Shown in pieces: positions 62,135-64,000 of a stretch of DNA of 64,000 nucleotides. Position 1 is the stretch's first letter. Each line of letters starts with the position of its first letter. Origin of the DNA: Branchinecta lynchi (taxonomy: Eukaryota; Arthropoda; Branchiopoda; Anostraca; Branchinectidae); the NCBI GenBank assembly GCA_023053575.1, contig JAKZAP010000078.1:124001-188000 (forward strand). Direction: 5' to 3'. Both the position numbers and the translations under genes were made by a program. The notes under the pieces are model-generated. The model was given only the letters and a program-made list of their open reading frames with translations. It did not search any database and was not told the origin of the DNA.

Positions 62135-62320
62135 AAACCTTGTGGGAAAACCAGCTTTGCGGGAAAGCGAACCTTTTGGGAAAACCAACACAGTGGGAAA
62201 ACAAACCTTGTGGGAAAACCAACCTTGCGGGAAAACCAACCTTGGGGGAAAACAAAGCTTGTGGGAAAACAAACCTTTTCGGAAAACCAACCTAGTGGGA
62301 AAACAAACCTTATGGGGAAA
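62135..62320 (+). repeat. 17-bp satellite array, forward, right remnant
   Basis: About 11 forward units continuing the register broken by the LINE, ending AAACCTTATGGGGAAA at the inversion point. Confidence 0.96.
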
Positions 62321-62343
62321 GGTTTGTTTCCCCACAAGGTTTG
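62304..62343. other. Orientation switch in satellite (right inversion junction)
   Basis: AAACCTTATGGGGAAA ending at 62320 and TTTCCCCACAAGGTTT starting at 62327 form a 16-bp stem with one mismatch around the 6-base spacer GGTTTG. Pairing continues outward with GTGGGAAAAC and GTTTTCCCAC. The array is reverse-oriented to the right of it. Confidence 0.92.
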
Positions 62344-64000
62344 TTTTCCCACAAGGTTTGTTTTCCCACTGTGTTGGTTTTCCCAAAAGGTTCGCTTTCC
62401 CAAAAGGTTGGTTTTCCCACAAGGTTGGTTTTTCCACAAGGTTGGTTTTCCCGCAGGGTTGCTTTCCCCATAAGGTTGGTTTTCCCACAAGGTTTGTTTT
62501 CTCACAAGGTTTGTTTTCCCACTAGGTTGTTTTTCCCACTAGGTTGGTTTTCCAACAAGGTTTGTTTTCTCACAAGCTTTGTTTTCCCCCAAGGCTGGTT
62601 TTCCCGCAAGGTTGGTTTTCCCACAAGGTTTGTTTTCCCACTGTGTTGGTTTTCCCAAAAGGTTCGCTTTCCCGCAAGGTTGGTTTTCCCCCAAGGTTTG
62701 TTTCCCCACAAGGTTTGTTTTCTCACAAGGTTTGTTTTCCCACAAGGTTTGTTTTCCCACAAGGTTTCTTTTCCCACAAGGTTTGTTTTCCCACAAGGTT
62801 TGTTTTCCCGAAAGGTTTGTTTCTCCACAAGGTTGGTTTTCCCACAAGGTTGGTTTTCCCGCAGGGTTTGTTTTCTCACAAGGTTAGTTTTCCCGCAAGG
62901 TTTTGTTTTCCCACAAGGTTAGTTTTCCCACAAGGTTTGTTTCCCCACAAGGTTTGTTTCCCCACAAGGTCTGTTTTCCCACAAGGATTGTTTTCTCACA
63001 AGGTTTGTTTTCCCACTGTGTTGGTTTTCCCAAAAGGTTCGCTTTCCCGCAAGGTTCGCTTTCCCGCAAGGTTGGTTTTCCCACAAGGTTTGTTTTCTCA
63101 AAAGGTTTGTTTTCCCACTAGGTTTGTTTCCCCACAAGGTTTGTTTTATCACAAGGTTTGTTTTCCCACAAGGTTTGTTTTCCCACAAGGTTTGTTTTCC
63201 CACAAGGTTTGTTTTCCCACAAGGTTGGTTTTCCAGAAAGGTTTGTTTCCCCACAAGGTTGGTTTTCCCACAAGGTTGGTTTTCCCGCAGGGTTTGTTTT
63301 CCCACAAGCTTTGTTTTCCCCCAAGGTTGGTTTTCCCACAAGGTTTGTTTTCCCACAAGGTTTTTTTTCCCACAAGGTTGGTTTACCCAAAAGGTTTGTT
63401 TTCCAACTGTGTTGGTTTTCCCAAAAGGTTCTCTTTCCCAAAAGGTTCGCTTTCCCGCAAGGTTTGTTTCCCCACAAGGTTTGTTTTCCCACAAGGTTTG
63501 TTTTCCCACAAGGTTGGTTTTCCCGAAAGGTTTGTTTCCCCACAAGGTTGGTTTTCCCACAAGGTTGGTTTTCCCGCAGGGTTTGTTTTCCCACAAGGTT
63601 AGTTTTCCCTTAAGGTTTGTTTCCCCACAAGGTTTGTTTTCCCACAAGGTTTGTTTTCCCACAAGGTTGGTTTTCCCGAAAGGTTTGTTTCCCCACAAGG
63701 TTGGTTTTCCCACAAGGTTGGTTTTCCCGCAGGGTTTGTTTTCCCACAAGGTTAGTTTTCCCGCAAGGTTTGTTTCCCCACAAGGTTTGTTTTCCCACAA
63801 GGTTTGTTTTCCCACTGTGTTGGTTTTCCCAAAAGGTTCGCTTTCCCACAAGGTTGGTTTTCCCACAAGGTTTGTTTTCCCACAAGGTTAGTTTTCCCAC
63901 AAGGTTTGTTTCCCCACAAGGTTTGTTTCCCCACAAGGTTTGTTTTCCCACAAGGTTTGTTTTCAACCAAGGTTGGTTTTCCCGCAAGGTTGGTTTTTCC
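62321..64000 (-). repeat. 17-bp satellite array, reverse orientation (right flank)
   Basis: Tandem units in reverse orientation to the window edge. The order of variants near 62.5-62.8 kb matches, in reverse complement, the 33.6-34.2 kb and 36.8-37.3 kb stretches (for example the GGTTTCTTTTCCC unit near 62764 and the CCAACAAGG unit near 62551). One 18-bp unit (GGTTTTGTTTTCCC) is near 62899. No gene is seen. Confidence 0.97.

Noticed and set aside
1..64000. Telomeric or subtelomeric repeat
   Set aside because: No TTAGGG, TTAGG or similar runs; the unit is not a telomerase-type repeat.

Overview
This 64-kb window is eukaryotic, almost certainly metazoan, repeat DNA. I see no host gene, rRNA or tRNA. 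About 86% is one short-period satellite. The rest is two retrotransposons that inserted into it. An invertebrate host such as a cnidarian is plausible from the element types (a Ty3/Gypsy element with integrase directly after protease, and a CR1/L2-like LINE with an ATTC tail), but the sequence alone does not fix the phylum.

Layout. Positions 1-1087 are satellite in the reverse orientation. At 1087 the array flips through a near-palindromic junction and runs forward to 52161. An LTR retrotransposon lies at 52162-56993 on the minus strand. It has identical 383-bp LTRs and a 5-bp target duplication. Forward satellite resumes at 56999-58052. A LINE occupies 58053-62134 on the plus strand. A short forward stretch of satellite leads to a second inversion point at about 62323, and reverse satellite runs to the end.

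Satellite. The unit is 17 bp, close to AACCTTGTGGGAAAACA, with about 15 recurring variant units. Variants occur in fixed orders that are repeated as tandem blocks of 0.31, 0.97, 1.36, 1.43, 1.70, 2.28, 3.15, 5.54 and 5.59 kb, some nested. Block offsets are whole multiples of 17 once small indels are counted, which points to repeated unequal exchange or amplification. The unit has no stop codon in any of six frames and 17 is not divisible by 3, so every frame reads the same circular 17-residue peptide. The many long open frames over the array are a by-product of this and are not annotated as genes.

Retrotransposons. The LTR element encodes one intact 1055-codon Gag-protease-integrase protein but has no reverse transcriptase or RNase H, so it must borrow RT, although its identical LTRs show very recent movement. 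The LINE carries an intact ORF1 with three zinc knuckles and an endonuclease-RT ORF2 that overlaps ORF1 by ATGA. ORF2 has a single in-frame UAG at codon 111. Both elements broke the 17-bp unit at the same place.
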